Program-made: the position numbers and the translations under genes
In this document: positions 43,006-55,425 of the stretch, piece by piece
Numbering within the stretch: position 1 is the stretch's first letter
Layout of the letters: each line of letters opens with the position of its first letter
The notes under the pieces: model-generated
Databases searched by the model: none
Seen by the model: only the letters and a program-made list of their open reading frames with translations
What the model was told of the DNA's origin: nothing
Assembly (NCBI RefSeq): GCF_014467075.1
Contig: NZ_AP023027.1
Coordinates: 3,385,501-3,449,500, forward strand
Direction of reading: 5' to 3'
Source: Anaerostipes caccae L1-92
Lineage (GTDB): Bacteria > Bacillota > Clostridia > Lachnospirales > Lachnospiraceae
Length of the DNA: 64,000 nucleotides

Positions 43006-45300
43006 TTAATTCAGTCTGCCTTTATATACCTTTGCAACTTTGCCTTTCTTGATTAATGCAATCAGACCATAATTTCCCCGAATGAAGCCCCATTCTTTGT
43101 AGCCCTTCTTTGCTTTTCTTTTATAAACAGGTTTCCCCCAGGTAGTCAGGACTGCCTTCTTGGCAGACATTCCTACTTTTATGGTCCCGCCGATGTAAAT
43201 CCTTTTTGTCGTACTTGCTCTTTGGTCACCATATTTGTCATAAATAATAACCTTTATACTTTTTCCGGCTTTTTTCTTCGGGAGTTTGATCTTAAATGAC
43301 TGCTTATAGTTGTTGCTCTTAAATTTTCTCGTTATAGTCTTTCCGCTGACTTTAATCTTAAGCTTTTCCCCTTTATTAGCCCCTGTACATTGAATGTTGG
43401 CATATTTTGTTTTTGTAAACTGAGTATTTTTAACCTTTACTTTGCAATAGGACTTCTTAATAGACGTGTTAATTACTTTATAGTATCCGTTTGGAGCAAC
43501 TGCTTTTATATAAACTTTCGTACCTGTTCTGAAAACAGGGATAACAATAAAGAAATCTCCATCGCTGTCTGCAGTAGTGTTATATGTGCGATTTCCTATT
43601 TTTACAGTTATCTTTGTTTTAGGAAGTGTTTCACCCCACATTAAGCCGTCTGCATACTCCGTACCACTGTTTATATTAAATTTTATTGGTTTATTTTTAA
43701 TCGTAGAGGAAGCATATACTTTATACCCGTCTTTATCCTCCAAAGTGACTGTAACTTTTGATCCTACTTTTTGCTGAGGAAAAGATATAGTATAGACACG
43801 TTCCATATCTTCATTATACTTAACTGTTCCATTATAGGTTTTTCCATTAACTGTGGCACGAATACCGGCTAGTTCTGCATAATAATCTTGATCAATATAT
43901 AAGCTTCCGGATATGCGATTTACAGATAAATCTTTGATTGTTACTTCGTTCTTCTTTTTCACAACCATTCTAGTAATGGTATTCGTATAACTTCCATTGG
44001 CTGTCTCATACCAAAACTTAATTTTGGTTCCAACCGGCTGCGGCGGATATGAAACGTACACTATTTCAGAACTATGTTTTGGAAGATCACCATAATAAAT
44101 TTTTCCGTTGATTTCGGCACATAATCTGTCATAAAATGGTGATTTCCCGCGTGCCCTGCTGGGTCCCGCATGAGAAAAGTATTCTTCTGTTTTATTTCTT
44201 GCATTGCTGTTTTCAACTGTTTTTTTTATTTCTTCTGTGGAACATCCATGAGCATCATATGCTGTTAAAGTTATGACTGTTCCTTCCTTTTGGGCAGGAT
44301 AATTCAGAGTACAGCTTTGTCTCTGAACAGAACTGCGATATTCATTTTTTCCGATTCTAGCAATTACATAAGAAGTATTCTCAGGAACCTCAGCTATTGT
44401 CCGCTTTGGATAGCTATCCCATAACCATGTATCTTTCCATGATAACTTACATGCTTCAATAATAAGTGTTTCCAATTGTTTAATGCTTCCATCTTCTGCC
44501 TCCAACCACAAATCAATTTTTTGTCCAACGGGTTGAACCGGATATTTAATAAATGGCTGGCTGCTTTTATGATCTCTTCCATACATGGAGTAATAATCTA
44601 CCCCGTTAATTTTTGCATGTAACCGTACATCATTTTGAAGTGTATATCCAGAAATCTCACTTCTGGTCGCCTTCAAACTCGCAATATACAGGTCGCTGTT
44701 TTCTATCTTAAACTCTTTTGTCTCCTGGCAATATCCGTCTCCCCAAGTAACCTGTATTTTGTCTCCTACATTTTGTATAGGATAGTCCACTCGGATCATT
44801 CCATCCTCATCAACTTGTCCCTCATATACATTCCCGATTCCAGCTTCAACAGAAACTTTATTAACTATTCCCTTACTATATGCCTTTGCAGTAAACCTTT
44901 TCGGCCTTGCCTCTGTGTCTGACAGATACAAATCATCAGGCTTTATCTCATGAGTTGCTGTCATGGTCTTTTTATGATCTGCAGTTTCAAGATAGACACT
45001 CACAGTTGTACCTGACTTATAACCTTTATCCAGAACCATCTCAAAGTCTTGGGATCTTCTTGTTATCTCAAGTTCTTTTGTAAAAACATCTGATCCAGCT
45101 GTAATATGCGCCGTAACAGTCTGTGCTGCATCTACATTGGAAACAGACAATTCCAGCTGCTTGTGTCTTTTAACACCAACAGATAATCCCCAAGTTAAAT
45201 TTGCCGCTGCGCTTACTTCAGGGGTATGATAAACATTTCCTGTCAGTATAACTGCAGCAGTCAAAAGTACACAAAGAAATCTTTTTAGAATTTGTTTCAT
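43006..45300 (-). CDS. Secreted multi-Ig-domain protein
   Basis: 764 aa. Signal peptide 1-32 (RFLCVLLTAAVILTGNVYHT). About nine successive beta modules of 70-85 residues follow, with the pattern V.G..Y...YP.QPVGTKI and later DSDGDFFIVIPVFRTGTKVY, resembling bacterial Ig (Big_6-like) domains. The last 55 residues start GMSAKKAVLTTWGKPVYK, like the SmpA/OmlA-type fold often found at the end of such proteins. No sorting signal. Monocistronic, with TATAAT near 45350 and terminators on both sides. Surface role inferred; ligand unknown. Confidence 0.75.
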   Translation of the reverse strand: MKQILKRFLCVLLTAAVILTGNVYHTPEVSAAANLTWGLSVGVKRHKQLELSVSNVDAAQTVTAHITAGSDVFTKELEITRRSQDFEMVLDKGYKSGTTVSVYLETADHKKTMTATHEIKPDDLYLSDTEARPKRFTAKAYSKGIVNKVSVEAGIGNVYEGQVDEDGMIRVDYPIQNVGDKIQVTWGDGYCQETKEFKIENSDLYIASLKATRSEISGYTLQNDVRLHAKINGVDYYSMYGRDHKSSQPFIKYPVQPVGQKIDLWLEAEDGSIKQLETLIIEACKLSWKDTWLWDSYPKRTIAEVPENTSYVIARIGKNEYRSSVQRQSCTLNYPAQKEGTVITLTAYDAHGCSTEEIKKTVENSNARNKTEEYFSHAGPSRARGKSPFYDRLCAEINGKIYYGDLPKHSSEIVYVSYPPQPVGTKIKFWYETANGSYTNTITRMVVKKKNEVTIKDLSVNRISGSLYIDQDYYAELAGIRATVNGKTYNGTVKYNEDMERVYTISFPQQKVGSKVTVTLEDKDGYKVYASSTIKNKPIKFNINSGTEYADGLMWGETLPKTKITVKIGNRTYNTTADSDGDFFIVIPVFRTGTKVYIKAVAPNGYYKVINTSIKKSYCKVKVKNTQFTKTKYANIQCTGANKGEKLKIKVSGKTITRKFKSNNYKQSFKIKLPKKKAGKSIKVIIYDKYGDQRASTTKRIYIGGTIKVGMSAKKAVLTTWGKPVYKRKAKKGYKEWGFIRGNYGLIALIKKGKVAKVYKGRLN

Positions 45301-45382
45301 AACTCTCTCCCTCCTAAATATGTAATTATGTTACTCCTCATTCTATTTCCATTATATCACTCTCACAAAAAAAGGCCATAAT

Positions 45383-45428
45383 AAAAGAGATTACCACCGT
45401 ATCAATTTATACGACAGTAATCTCTTTT
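45383..45428 (-). terminator. Terminator of the sigma/anti-sigma operon
   Basis: AAAAGAGATTAC..CGTAT / ATACG..GTAATCTCTTTTT, two-part stem just past the anti-sigma gene stop. Confidence 0.75.
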
Positions 45429-45442
45429 TATATCTAATAAGT

Positions 45443-46828
45443 TTACTTTGTTATTTTTATATAGCCTGTGTTATCTTTGCCACTGTCTCCCCCACCATCT
45501 ATTTGGATATAGGCCTTGTCCAGTAAATCCTCATCTACAAAATATCCAATATGATAAATCTCTTCCTGTCCTGGCTTCAACGTTTTAAGATAAAAACGAT
45601 ATCCCCCGTCTGTCTCCTGAAAATATTGGGCACACTTGTCTAACTGACAATTCCTAAAAGCCTCCGGTCTGTTGTATTCCTCAAGGATACGCCAGCTTCC
45701 GTCTTTTGTTTTTCTCAAATAAGTGAGGGGCCTGCACACGTTTATTATTTTTTCCTCTTTTCCTGTATTTTTTATCTTCATTGTAATATAAACCATCTTC
45801 TGCTTTACAGTCTTTGTATCTGCAACTGATATTGATGCAGAATGGCGTCCGTCACCATCTTTTAAAGTTTCTCTTCTGTATGATTTTAGTTTACCATTTT
45901 TATCTAAAATTTCTTGAAGATCAACAGTACTTGAAAAACCTTTTCCGTATAATCCGCTGATATCGTCTTTGATTCCCACTGAAGCTATCTCATACTCAGC
46001 ATCATCATATTTTACATTGTCTCCAGCATTTTTGAAAATTCCTTTTATTTTTGTATCTTTTCCTCTTTCCTGTCCCTGTAAATTCTTTTGTGTCTTCTCA
46101 GAGAGTCGGACGTAGCCTGAAGCCTCAGATTTTTTGCATTTCTTAAGTTTTACCTGGGACGCAAAATTTGACAAATCTTTTTTACTTACACCAGACATCG
46201 CATAGTACCGAATCATATAGCCATATTCTTCATAAAATACAAACATGCTTTTATTATAAGTGTCATTTTTGATATATCTGCTGTCTTTTATATAATATCG
46301 GTTCATATAAATCGCTTTATGTCCGCTAATCTTTAAGTTATCCGCCTGTTTTACATCATCGACATAATAATCTTTGTCCACGGACTTATCCATTTGTACC
46401 AGTTCGAATGAAAAATCTTTTCCGGCATGAGCCCCAGACTTGTGGTTAAATTCATACCATCCTTTTAACCCTGAACCTCCCTCACGGTATTTGTCCGGCA
46501 AATGATAGGAAAGGGATACATAAGGGATTTTCTTTTTCAATTTTTTATTCTGCTCCGTGTTTACAGATATATCTACAGCATACTGATCTTTTTTAACTTC
46601 ACTTTTAAAATAATTCACAATTTTAGGTGCTGCAATGACTCCTGCCGGAATCGCCAGCAGTAATACAGCGCATGCCGCAGCTGCAATTTTCATCATTTTG
46701 TTTGTTTTTTGTTTTTTCTTCATAACATGTTCCTCCATTTTTTTCAGAACAGAGATATTCAGCTGTTCAGGAGGTTCCTGTTTATTCTTATATGTTTCAT
46801 TTATTAATTCTTCCAAATCATATTTCAT
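45443..46828 (-). CDS. Membrane anti-sigma-like protein (DUF4179 type)
   Basis: 461 aa from MKYDLEELINETYKNKQEPP; GGAGG lies nine bases ahead and the ORF overlaps the sigma-factor gene by 11 bases. Short cytosolic N-terminus (1-45), one membrane segment (about 47-68, AAAACAVLLLAIPAGVIAAP) and a large extracytoplasmic part. This is the layout of DUF4179/DUF5643 proteins coded next to ECF sigma factors. It would hold the sigma factor at the membrane until a surface signal arrives. Signal and protease are unknown. Confidence 0.8.
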   Translation of the reverse strand: MKYDLEELINETYKNKQEPPEQLNISVLKKMEEHVMKKKQKTNKMMKIAAAACAVLLLAIPAGVIAAPKIVNYFKSEVKKDQYAVDISVNTEQNKKLKKKIPYVSLSYHLPDKYREGGSGLKGWYEFNHKSGAHAGKDFSFELVQMDKSVDKDYYVDDVKQADNLKISGHKAIYMNRYYIKDSRYIKNDTYNKSMFVFYEEYGYMIRYYAMSGVSKKDLSNFASQVKLKKCKKSEASGYVRLSEKTQKNLQGQERGKDTKIKGIFKNAGDNVKYDDAEYEIASVGIKDDISGLYGKGFSSTVDLQEILDKNGKLKSYRRETLKDGDGRHSASISVADTKTVKQKMVYITMKIKNTGKEEKIINVCRPLTYLRKTKDGSWRILEEYNRPEAFRNCQLDKCAQYFQETDGGYRFYLKTLKPGQEEIYHIGYFVDEDLLDKAYIQIDGGGDSGKDNTGYIKITK

Positions 46829-47351
46829 AACCACTCGCCTCCAAACTGCTTCTGATCTTCGTTCTCGCTTTGCTCATACTGCTCCTGACTGTTTTCCTGG
46901 AAATTTTAAGGTTGTCTGATATTTCCTCGATACTCATTTCAGCTGCATAATACATATTCATAATAATTTTCTGTTTTTCGGGAAGGCTGCCGATCAGCCT
47001 ATTCACTTCATCAAGCAGTTCCTGTTTGACAACTGCTTCTTCAAGCCCGCCTAAATTTCTGGTGTCGGCTGCTCTCAAATCATCGAATTCCGTCTCTGAA
47101 ACAATGTTTCTTCTCCATAAGCTCTTCCTCTTTTTATTCTTCCAGAGATTTACGGAAATCCCAATCAGATAGTTTCGTTTGCTCTTACCATCGCCACATC
47201 TGTCGAGTTTGTGGCTTAACTCGACAGTTTTTAGAAAGGTGTCTTGATACAGATCTTCGGCTTCAGGAACATTACCGGTCAAATGGCAGCAGAAACGATA
47301 CAAGGATGTCCCATATTCATTCACTAGTACTTCCATCTCTTCTGTCGTCAT
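46818..47351 (-). CDS. ECF RNA polymerase sigma factor
   Basis: 177 aa from MTTEEMEVLVNEYGTSLYRF, chosen because GGAGG is eight bases upstream. Region 2 has EAEDLYQDTFLKTVEL and NYLIGISVNLWKNKKR; region 4 has LPEKQKIIMNMYYAAEMSIE and ISRKTVRSSMSKARTKIR. Directs RNA polymerase to stress promoters; regulated by the translationally coupled membrane anti-sigma. Targets are not evident; I could not find a convincing own ECF promoter upstream. Confidence 0.9.
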   Translation of the reverse strand: MTTEEMEVLVNEYGTSLYRFCCHLTGNVPEAEDLYQDTFLKTVELSHKLDRCGDGKSKRNYLIGISVNLWKNKKRKSLWRRNIVSETEFDDLRAADTRNLGGLEEAVVKQELLDEVNRLIGSLPEKQKIIMNMYYAAEMSIEEISDNLKISRKTVRSSMSKARTKIRSSLEASGYEI

Positions 47352-47537
47352 AACAAAAGCCTCCATTCTGCTATAAAATCTTGTTCGGATCTTAACCCTT
47401 TCACTTATATAATGTCATAGCATAAAAAAATGTTCCCTGAAAAATCGAATTTTTTTACTTTCCAGCATAATCTCTGTTACAATATTTACAAAGTTAATTT
47501 ATATGAATCATACCATATCGGAGATAAGGGGAGAATT

Positions 47538-48362
47538 GTGGACCATCTATTAGAACTAAAAAACATCACGCAATCATATAACAAACAGGTCATCTTACAG
47601 GATCTGACCCTTTCCATATCCCAAAATCAATCCATCGCCTTTACGGGCCACAACGGATGCGGAAAGAGTACATTATTAAAACTGCTCGCAGGACTAATAC
47701 GTCCCACACATGGGAATGTCCTATATTACGGTGCTCCTCTGTTCCACTATGTTCCTGAGCGGTTCCCTAAAATGAATCTCACGGCCAGACAATACCTCCG
47801 GCATATGGGATATCTGGATGGTCTGAGTACTGAGGATGTAAAGACAAGGTATAAGGCGCTGTGTGAAGAATTCTTTTTATCTGATATGCTGGATATCCCG
47901 ATAAAACATTTATCAAAAGGAACGTTGCAGAAAGTATCAGTTATACAGGCTCTGTTAAAAACTCCTGATGTTTTAATATTAGACGAGCCTCTGTCCGGCC
48001 AGGACACAGACTCTCAGGATGTGTTCATACAAAAAATAAATGAACTGCGCAGAACAGGAATGACTATTCTTATGTCCTGCCACGAACAATATCTGATTGA
48101 CAGTATCAGTGACACAGTGTATCAAATTGACAGGAAACATTTATCCCTGGCAGACAGTCCGGAAAATGCGGCAGAAAAACATTATATTCTATGGTTTGAT
48201 AAGAAAGAAGGGGCTGAAATTCCTGATCTGTGTACAGGACGAATCAAAAGCTGCTGCGGTAAATATAGAATAGAAGTAAAAGAATCGGAAAGCAATCCTG
48301 TGATCGCATATATGATACAGGAAGGATGGCTTTTAAGGAGGATGGAAGATGCGGATCATTAG
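47538..48362 (+). CDS. ABC transporter ATP-binding protein
   Basis: 274 aa from GTG (AGGGGAG four bases before; the long upstream frame has no support). Walker A FTGHNGCGKSTL, signature-like HLSKGTLQKVSVIQ, Walker B VLILDEPLSGQDTD and switch His in MSCHEQYLI. The last 75 residues form an extra domain. Overlaps the permease start by 14 bases, so the two form one exporter-type unit. Substrate unknown. Confidence 0.87.
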   Translation: MDHLLELKNITQSYNKQVILQDLTLSISQNQSIAFTGHNGCGKSTLLKLLAGLIRPTHGNVLYYGAPLFHYVPERFPKMNLTARQYLRHMGYLDGLSTEDVKTRYKALCEEFFLSDMLDIPIKHLSKGTLQKVSVIQALLKTPDVLILDEPLSGQDTDSQDVFIQKINELRRTGMTILMSCHEQYLIDSISDTVYQIDRKHLSLADSPENAAEKHYILWFDKKEGAEIPDLCTGRIKSCCGKYRIEVKESESNPVIAYMIQEGWLLRRMEDADH

Positions 48363-49077
48363 CGGTCTCATAAAATATCAATACCTGCAGTATTTGAAGT
48401 CAAATAAATTTGTTATGCCATTTGCCGCTTTCGTTGTGATGCTGTTTACTTTATATTCAACAAAACCGGTGAGTGTGGTGGCCAGCCTGGCCAGCTGCTG
48501 TCTGTTTGTTTTTCTGATTTCATCATGGATCGGTACCTCTGTCTGCAGCCTGGAAGATACAGCGTCGGAACAGATTATGATCTTGAGACTGCGCAGCACG
48601 AATAAATACGATTGGGGACATGCCCTGTTTCTTTTAAGCCTCAGCATGCTGACTGCTCTGCTTTGCCTGCTGATCCCAGTGTTGATCAATCTGTCCAACA
48701 GCCAGATGCTGTTTGACCGAAAGCTGCTGCCTGAAGATATCATATTTGGATTTTTTCTGCTGTCCTCTTCTGCATTTATGGGATGCAGTCTGGGTGAGCT
48801 GTCTCATCCCAGAGTCATAAAAGACAGGAAATCTGCTTTACTCATGATTACACTTGTCGACATAGTATCAGTGATCAAAACTTCTCTGACGGCGGCATTT
48901 CCCGTCTCAAAATTTATTCTTTGGATCGTACCGCCGATTTCATTTCTTCCGGATTCCTTCGCCAAAGAACCCTATTTTATAGGAATAAAAGTATTTCCTG
49001 CTGTACTGCTTTTGTTTATTTACGGTCTGGCCTTAACCTTTGTGAAAATATCTATCCTTCAGAAAAGGAAATTTTAA
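48349..49077 (+). CDS. ABC transporter permease-like membrane protein
   Basis: 242 aa, six hydrophobic segments (FAAFVVMLFTLYS, ASLASCCLFVFLISSW, HALFLLSLSMLTALLCLLIP, IIFGFFLLSSSAFMGCSLGE, LLMITLVDIVSVI, AVLLLFIYGLALTF). No named family recognised, but size, topology and the 14-base overlap with the ATPase identify it as the membrane half of an ABC-2 type transporter. Start ATG has GGAGG seven bases ahead inside the ATPase gene. Confidence 0.78.
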   Translation: MRIISGLIKYQYLQYLKSNKFVMPFAAFVVMLFTLYSTKPVSVVASLASCCLFVFLISSWIGTSVCSLEDTASEQIMILRLRSTNKYDWGHALFLLSLSMLTALLCLLIPVLINLSNSQMLFDRKLLPEDIIFGFFLLSSSAFMGCSLGELSHPRVIKDRKSALLMITLVDIVSVIKTSLTAAFPVSKFILWIVPPISFLPDSFAKEPYFIGIKVFPAVLLLFIYGLALTFVKISILQKRKF

Positions 49078-49089
49078 CACAAAGAAAAA

Positions 49090-49133
49090 GGTGTCAGGAA
49101 CCTCTTGTTTTGAGCTCCCTGACACCTTTGAAG
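49090..49133. terminator. Terminator between ABC genes and PTS operon
   Basis: AAAGGTGTCAGG / CCTGACACCTTT, placed between convergent genes. Confidence 0.85.
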
Positions 49134-49150
49134 AACATATAGAAAGCTAA

Positions 49151-52549
<3,399 letters not shown>

Positions 52550-52562
52550 TTATATTTATGAA

Positions 52563-52589
52563 GGTTTGGCCAACCAAATGTCACCATCC
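52563..52589 (-). promoter_or_regulatory. RAT-like motif between licT and PTS genes
   Basis: Minus strand GGATGGTGAC...GGCCAAACC, sharing GGATxGTGA and AAACC ends with the RNA target at 53609-53636. No clear terminator stem follows, so this may be a degenerate site. Confidence 0.4.
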
Positions 52590-52611
52590 TGGCGTACATG
52601 ATAATTGAAAT

Positions 52612-53460
52612 TTATTGCTTTTTTGTTTTGTTCATAACCCGCTCAATGTGGATCGTCAGGTAAAGCTGCTCTTCTTTTGACAGGTCATATTCATATTTTC
52701 CTGCAATGAACTGCGTAATCTTTTCAGTGCACCGGAAAGCCTCCGGATACTTTTCTCTGATCACTTCCCAAAGGCCGTCACTGCTGTCTTCCTCATAAGC
52801 CGTGTGTTCGATCAGACGCTTTGCAAAGAACTTCAAGTGCGTCACAAAACGGTAATAATAAACGTCGTCCTCGTCAAACTCTATCTTGAAAAAGTATTTT
52901 ACGATATTGACTACTTCCTGCATAATTCGGGTGATTTCATACATGTTGTGCATCGTGTCGTCATCCATCTGGGCATTGGCCAGATGTAATGCAATGAACC
53001 CGGCCTCATCTTCCGGGAGCCGGACCTTACATTTTTCTTCGACCAAGTTTAGGGCCCACAGTCCGATCTGATATTCATCTTTATAGAATCTGCGGATATC
53101 CCAAAGCAGAACATTTTTCACCGTCACACCGTCCAAAAACCGGACGATCGAGGTATGTACATGGTCAATGAGGGAAATGTAAACCATATCATTCAGTTTT
53201 TTCCCCAGTCTCGTTTTCGCCTCTGAGATGATCTCCTCCCCGATGGCAATATGCTCCATCGGGACATCCTGGATCAGTACCTGGAACTTATTGTGGGCTT
53301 CGGTTCCGGAAAGAAAAAATGTCTTGTCGATCGCCTCAGGGTTTAAATCATCACCTGCCCTCTTTTTAAAACAGATGCCTCTTCCCATGACGATCTTTTC
53401 CTGACCGTCTTCATCCAGAACCACTGCCACATTGTTGTTCAGCGCTTTAAAGATCTTCAT
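52612..53460 (-). CDS. licT: PRD transcription antiterminator, LicT/BglG family
   Basis: 282 aa. N-terminal RNA-binding CAT domain (MKIFKALNNNVAVVLDEDGQ, IVMGRGICFKK), then PRD1 with LIDHVHTSIVRF and EAGFIALHLANAQ, and PRD2 with RFVTHLKFFAKRL and LTIHIERV, carrying the phosphorylatable His residues. Binds the nascent RNA target upstream of its own gene and prevents termination when the sugar is present. Own promoter, RAT and terminator are all visible at 53548-53678. Confidence 0.92.
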   Translation of the reverse strand: MKIFKALNNNVAVVLDEDGQEKIVMGRGICFKKRAGDDLNPEAIDKTFFLSGTEAHNKFQVLIQDVPMEHIAIGEEIISEAKTRLGKKLNDMVYISLIDHVHTSIVRFLDGVTVKNVLLWDIRRFYKDEYQIGLWALNLVEEKCKVRLPEDEAGFIALHLANAQMDDDTMHNMYEITRIMQEVVNIVKYFFKIEFDEDDVYYYRFVTHLKFFAKRLIEHTAYEEDSSDGLWEVIREKYPEAFRCTEKITQFIAGKYEYDLSKEEQLYLTIHIERVMNKTKKQ

Positions 53461-53547
53461 TTTCCTTCCTCCCTATCCGGTTTTCCGGTATCACTGCAGG
53501 ATTATATTCAAAAGAATGGATTTGCCTGTCAATTCTTAGAAACAAAA

Positions 53548-53613
53548 AAACCTATGTACACAAATAAACCCGAAAGCCTCAGCTTTCAAATAAATATTTC
53601 TGTACATAGGTTT
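53548..53613 (-). terminator. Conditional terminator of the licT-PTS operon
   Basis: Minus-strand arms AAACCTATGTACA and TGTACATAGGTTT with a T7 run, and an inner hairpin (GAAAGC/GCTTTC). Its 5' arm begins inside the RAT motif, so the two structures exclude each other. Confidence 0.85.
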
Positions 53614-53636
53614 AGCTTACGTTTCAATCACTATCC
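53609..53636 (-). promoter_or_regulatory. RAT antiterminator RNA element
   Basis: Minus strand GGATAGTGATTGAAA...AAGCTAAACC, 28 nt, close to the SacY/LicT ribonucleic antiterminator. Its last five bases are the first bases of the terminator stem, as in known systems. Confidence 0.8.
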
Positions 53637-53649
53637 TATTTATAGGCAA

Positions 53650-53678
53650 ATTCTAGCACAATTCATCCTCGCTGTCAA
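53650..53678 (-). promoter_or_regulatory. licT-PTS operon promoter
   Basis: -35 TTGACA (53673-53678), 17-bp spacer and -10 TAGAAT (53650-53655) on the minus strand. A catabolite-repression site is not obvious. Confidence 0.85.
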
Positions 53679-53699
53679 TCAATATTATTATAAAAGAGA

Positions 53700-54030
53700 A
53701 TGCCTCCATAAGGGCAACCGCCGACAGGAAATCATTGGAAGCAATTAACTTAACGGCTGACAAACAGGTTGCTGCGAAAGACGAGCGAGAAGCATAACGC
53801 TTTTTGCTCGTCTTTTCTTTTCCCTTAATACGCTTCCATACAGAAAATTGTTACGCAGTAGAACGCCATTTAGAGGGGTACGAGTATAAAACCCTTACCC
53901 ATGCTGTTATGTGGCGTAAAGCAAATATAAAAAGACATAGCGATACCTCCCTGATACCGCCATGTTCTTAAAAACGCAACTTTATTACAGCCTCTGCTTA
54001 TCTTTTTTTCACTATACAAACGACGGTTTT
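53700..54030. other. Gene-poor stretch, probable mobile-element debris
   Basis: No complete gene. It holds a short open end NRRQEIIGSN (+ strand, about 53719-53748) and a strong hairpin AAAGACGAGC / GCTCGTCTTT (53778-53816). Composition and the recombinase remnant at 55426 suggest the left edge of an old conjugative or mobilisable element. Attribution to a named element is not possible here. Confidence 0.4.
53778..53816. terminator. Intrinsic terminator in the element scar
   Basis: AAAGACGAGC / GCTCGTCTTTT with 19-base loop; T run on the plus strand. No gene remains directly upstream on that strand. Confidence 0.65.
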
Positions 54031-54031
54031 T

Positions 54032-54550
54032 TTATTTACCGTGATTTTGGTGGTTTGTCGATGAATTGGTATCAAAACCATTCTTTTTATACCAATCCAC
54101 AATGACAGCAAAATCAACTTTTTGATTATAATGTCTTTCGATTTCAAATCGAAGTTCCTCTATCGTTGTTTTAGACAAAGAGTCTTTTAATGAGTTGACG
54201 GCTTCCTGTAAGTGAATAAATAATAATTCTTTAATGGAACTACCTACTGGACAGGCACCCGATAACGTATCAGAAAACTTAAAGATTTCATCAACAGCAT
54301 CTGTTTCTACTGCTTGATAAACGTCCCATAAAGTAATCTCATTCGCTGTTTTTGTTAATGATGTAGCACCTGTTCCCCGTTGAATTGATAATATACCAGC
54401 TTTTTTAAGTTTCCCGTAAATGTTTCTGATAATGACGGGATTATTTCCCACACTTTCCGCAACCATTTCACTGGTGACGCGGATATCTGGAAAATATGCA
54501 ATCATAATAAGCGCATGAACTGCAATCGTAAATTGTGTGCTCACTCTCAT
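54032..54550 (-). CDS. Rrf2 family transcriptional regulator
   Basis: 172 aa from MRVSTQFTIAVHALIMIAYF; GGAGGTG lies eight bases ahead. Winged HTH with DIRVTSEMVAESVGNNPVII and IYGKLKKAGILSIQRGTGAT, and one Cys in SGACPVGSS. Resembles the YwnA/Rrf2 group that lacks the three-Cys cluster set. Likely represses itself and the oxidoreductase upstream through the three TTGTAA-N9-TTACAA palindromes. Signal unknown, possibly an electrophile or redox change. Confidence 0.85.
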   Translation of the reverse strand: MRVSTQFTIAVHALIMIAYFPDIRVTSEMVAESVGNNPVIIRNIYGKLKKAGILSIQRGTGATSLTKTANEITLWDVYQAVETDAVDEIFKFSDTLSGACPVGSSIKELLFIHLQEAVNSLKDSLSKTTIEELRFEIERHYNQKVDFAVIVDWYKKNGFDTNSSTNHQNHGK

Positions 54551-54569
54551 AAATGACACCTCCTCACTT

Positions 54570-54592
54570 ATTGTAACAACTCGCATTACAAT
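54570..54592. promoter_or_regulatory. Palindromic operator upstream of the Rrf2 gene
   Basis: ATTGTAA-N9-TTACAAT, same half-sites and spacing as the two operators at 55234-55299. It lies 20 bp ahead of the regulator's start. Confidence 0.65.
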
Positions 54593-54664
54593 AAACAAGC
54601 GAAATCCCCATGGTTAGAGCTGTCAATTTATGTTTAACAATGCTTCTGTTTGTTTGCTACTTTT

Positions 54665-55216
54665 TTAGTTGAGATATGCAATCCAATCTTTAACTAATCG
54701 GTCAATCAAAAGTCGTGCTGCAATTTCAACATGAACCGGCGGTAATTCATCAAAGGCACCGGATTGAACCGCTTTCAAAAGGTCATCATTTCTATCAGCA
54801 CCATAAGCAATAGTTACGTCGTAATTTGCAACGCGTACTTTTCCTTCCCGAAGAAATTGCAATTCATTTTCCTTCATTTTTACAAAGTCCTCAAAACCAG
54901 TAACGCGTGCATTACAGCCAAGATTTCCAATGGCTCGGCAGTCGTGTTTTTCAGCAAAATCACGGATTGTTTTCAGTGCGTCCATGCTTCCATAAGTAAG
55001 ATTTACGATGTAATCGACTTTTTCAGGCAAAGACTTTTCAAATGCGGCAGCGTCATTTACATCTATCTGAATGTGATGAACACGGCTGTCTTTAATTTCC
55101 TGCCGTTCGCTCCGGCTGGTTACATAAATTTGTACCGCCGAATTTCTTTTTAACCATTGTCTCGTGATCTCACGACCAATATAACCGTTACCTCCAACTA
55201 ATACAACTGTTTCCAT
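54665..55216 (-). CDS. NAD(P)-binding short-chain oxidoreductase, truncated NmrA type
   Basis: 183 aa. Rossmann start VVLVGGNGYIGREITRQWL (GxxGxxG), then VTSRSERQE and IDVNDAAAFEKSLPEKVDYI, YGADRNDDLL. Related to NmrA/epimerase-like proteins but short, with a compressed C-terminal half. Pairing with an Rrf2/YwnA regulator is known in Firmicutes (ywnA-ywnB). Substrate unknown. Strong control is suggested by two operators around its -10 (TATAAT near 55262). Confidence 0.75.
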   Translation of the reverse strand: METVVLVGGNGYIGREITRQWLKRNSAVQIYVTSRSERQEIKDSRVHHIQIDVNDAAAFEKSLPEKVDYIVNLTYGSMDALKTIRDFAEKHDCRAIGNLGCNARVTGFEDFVKMKENELQFLREGKVRVANYDVTIAYGADRNDDLLKAVQSGAFDELPPVHVEIAARLLIDRLVKDWIAYLN

Positions 55217-55233
55217 TTGTGTATCCTCCTTTT

Positions 55234-55299
55234 GTTTGTAATATAAATTATTACAAACTCATTATACAACAACAGCTTTGTAATGTAAATAGTTACAAA
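55234..55299. promoter_or_regulatory. Double palindromic operator at the oxidoreductase promoter
   Basis: Site 1 at 55236-55258 and site 2 at 55277-55299, both TTTGTAA-N9-TTACAAA, with a minus-strand TATAAT between them. The arrangement fits a repressor covering -35 and the start point. Confidence 0.75.
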
Positions 55300-55425
55300 C
55301 TATTTTTCTTAAACTGTGTATCTATGCTCTATTACAATCAATACTATGATGTGTGTACACATATTTTAAGAGAAAGATGAACGGTAAAATGTAGTAGGAT
55401 GAAATGAGAGAAGAAATTTGAAAAA

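Noticed and set aside
47430..47537. N-terminal extension of the ABC ATPase to 47430
   Set aside because: It lacks a ribosome site, while GTG at 47538 has AGGGGAG and starts the conserved ATPase fold.
53554..53748. 64-aa plus-strand ORF
   Set aside because: Lies opposite the licT promoter, RAT and terminator; only its last residues hint at element debris.
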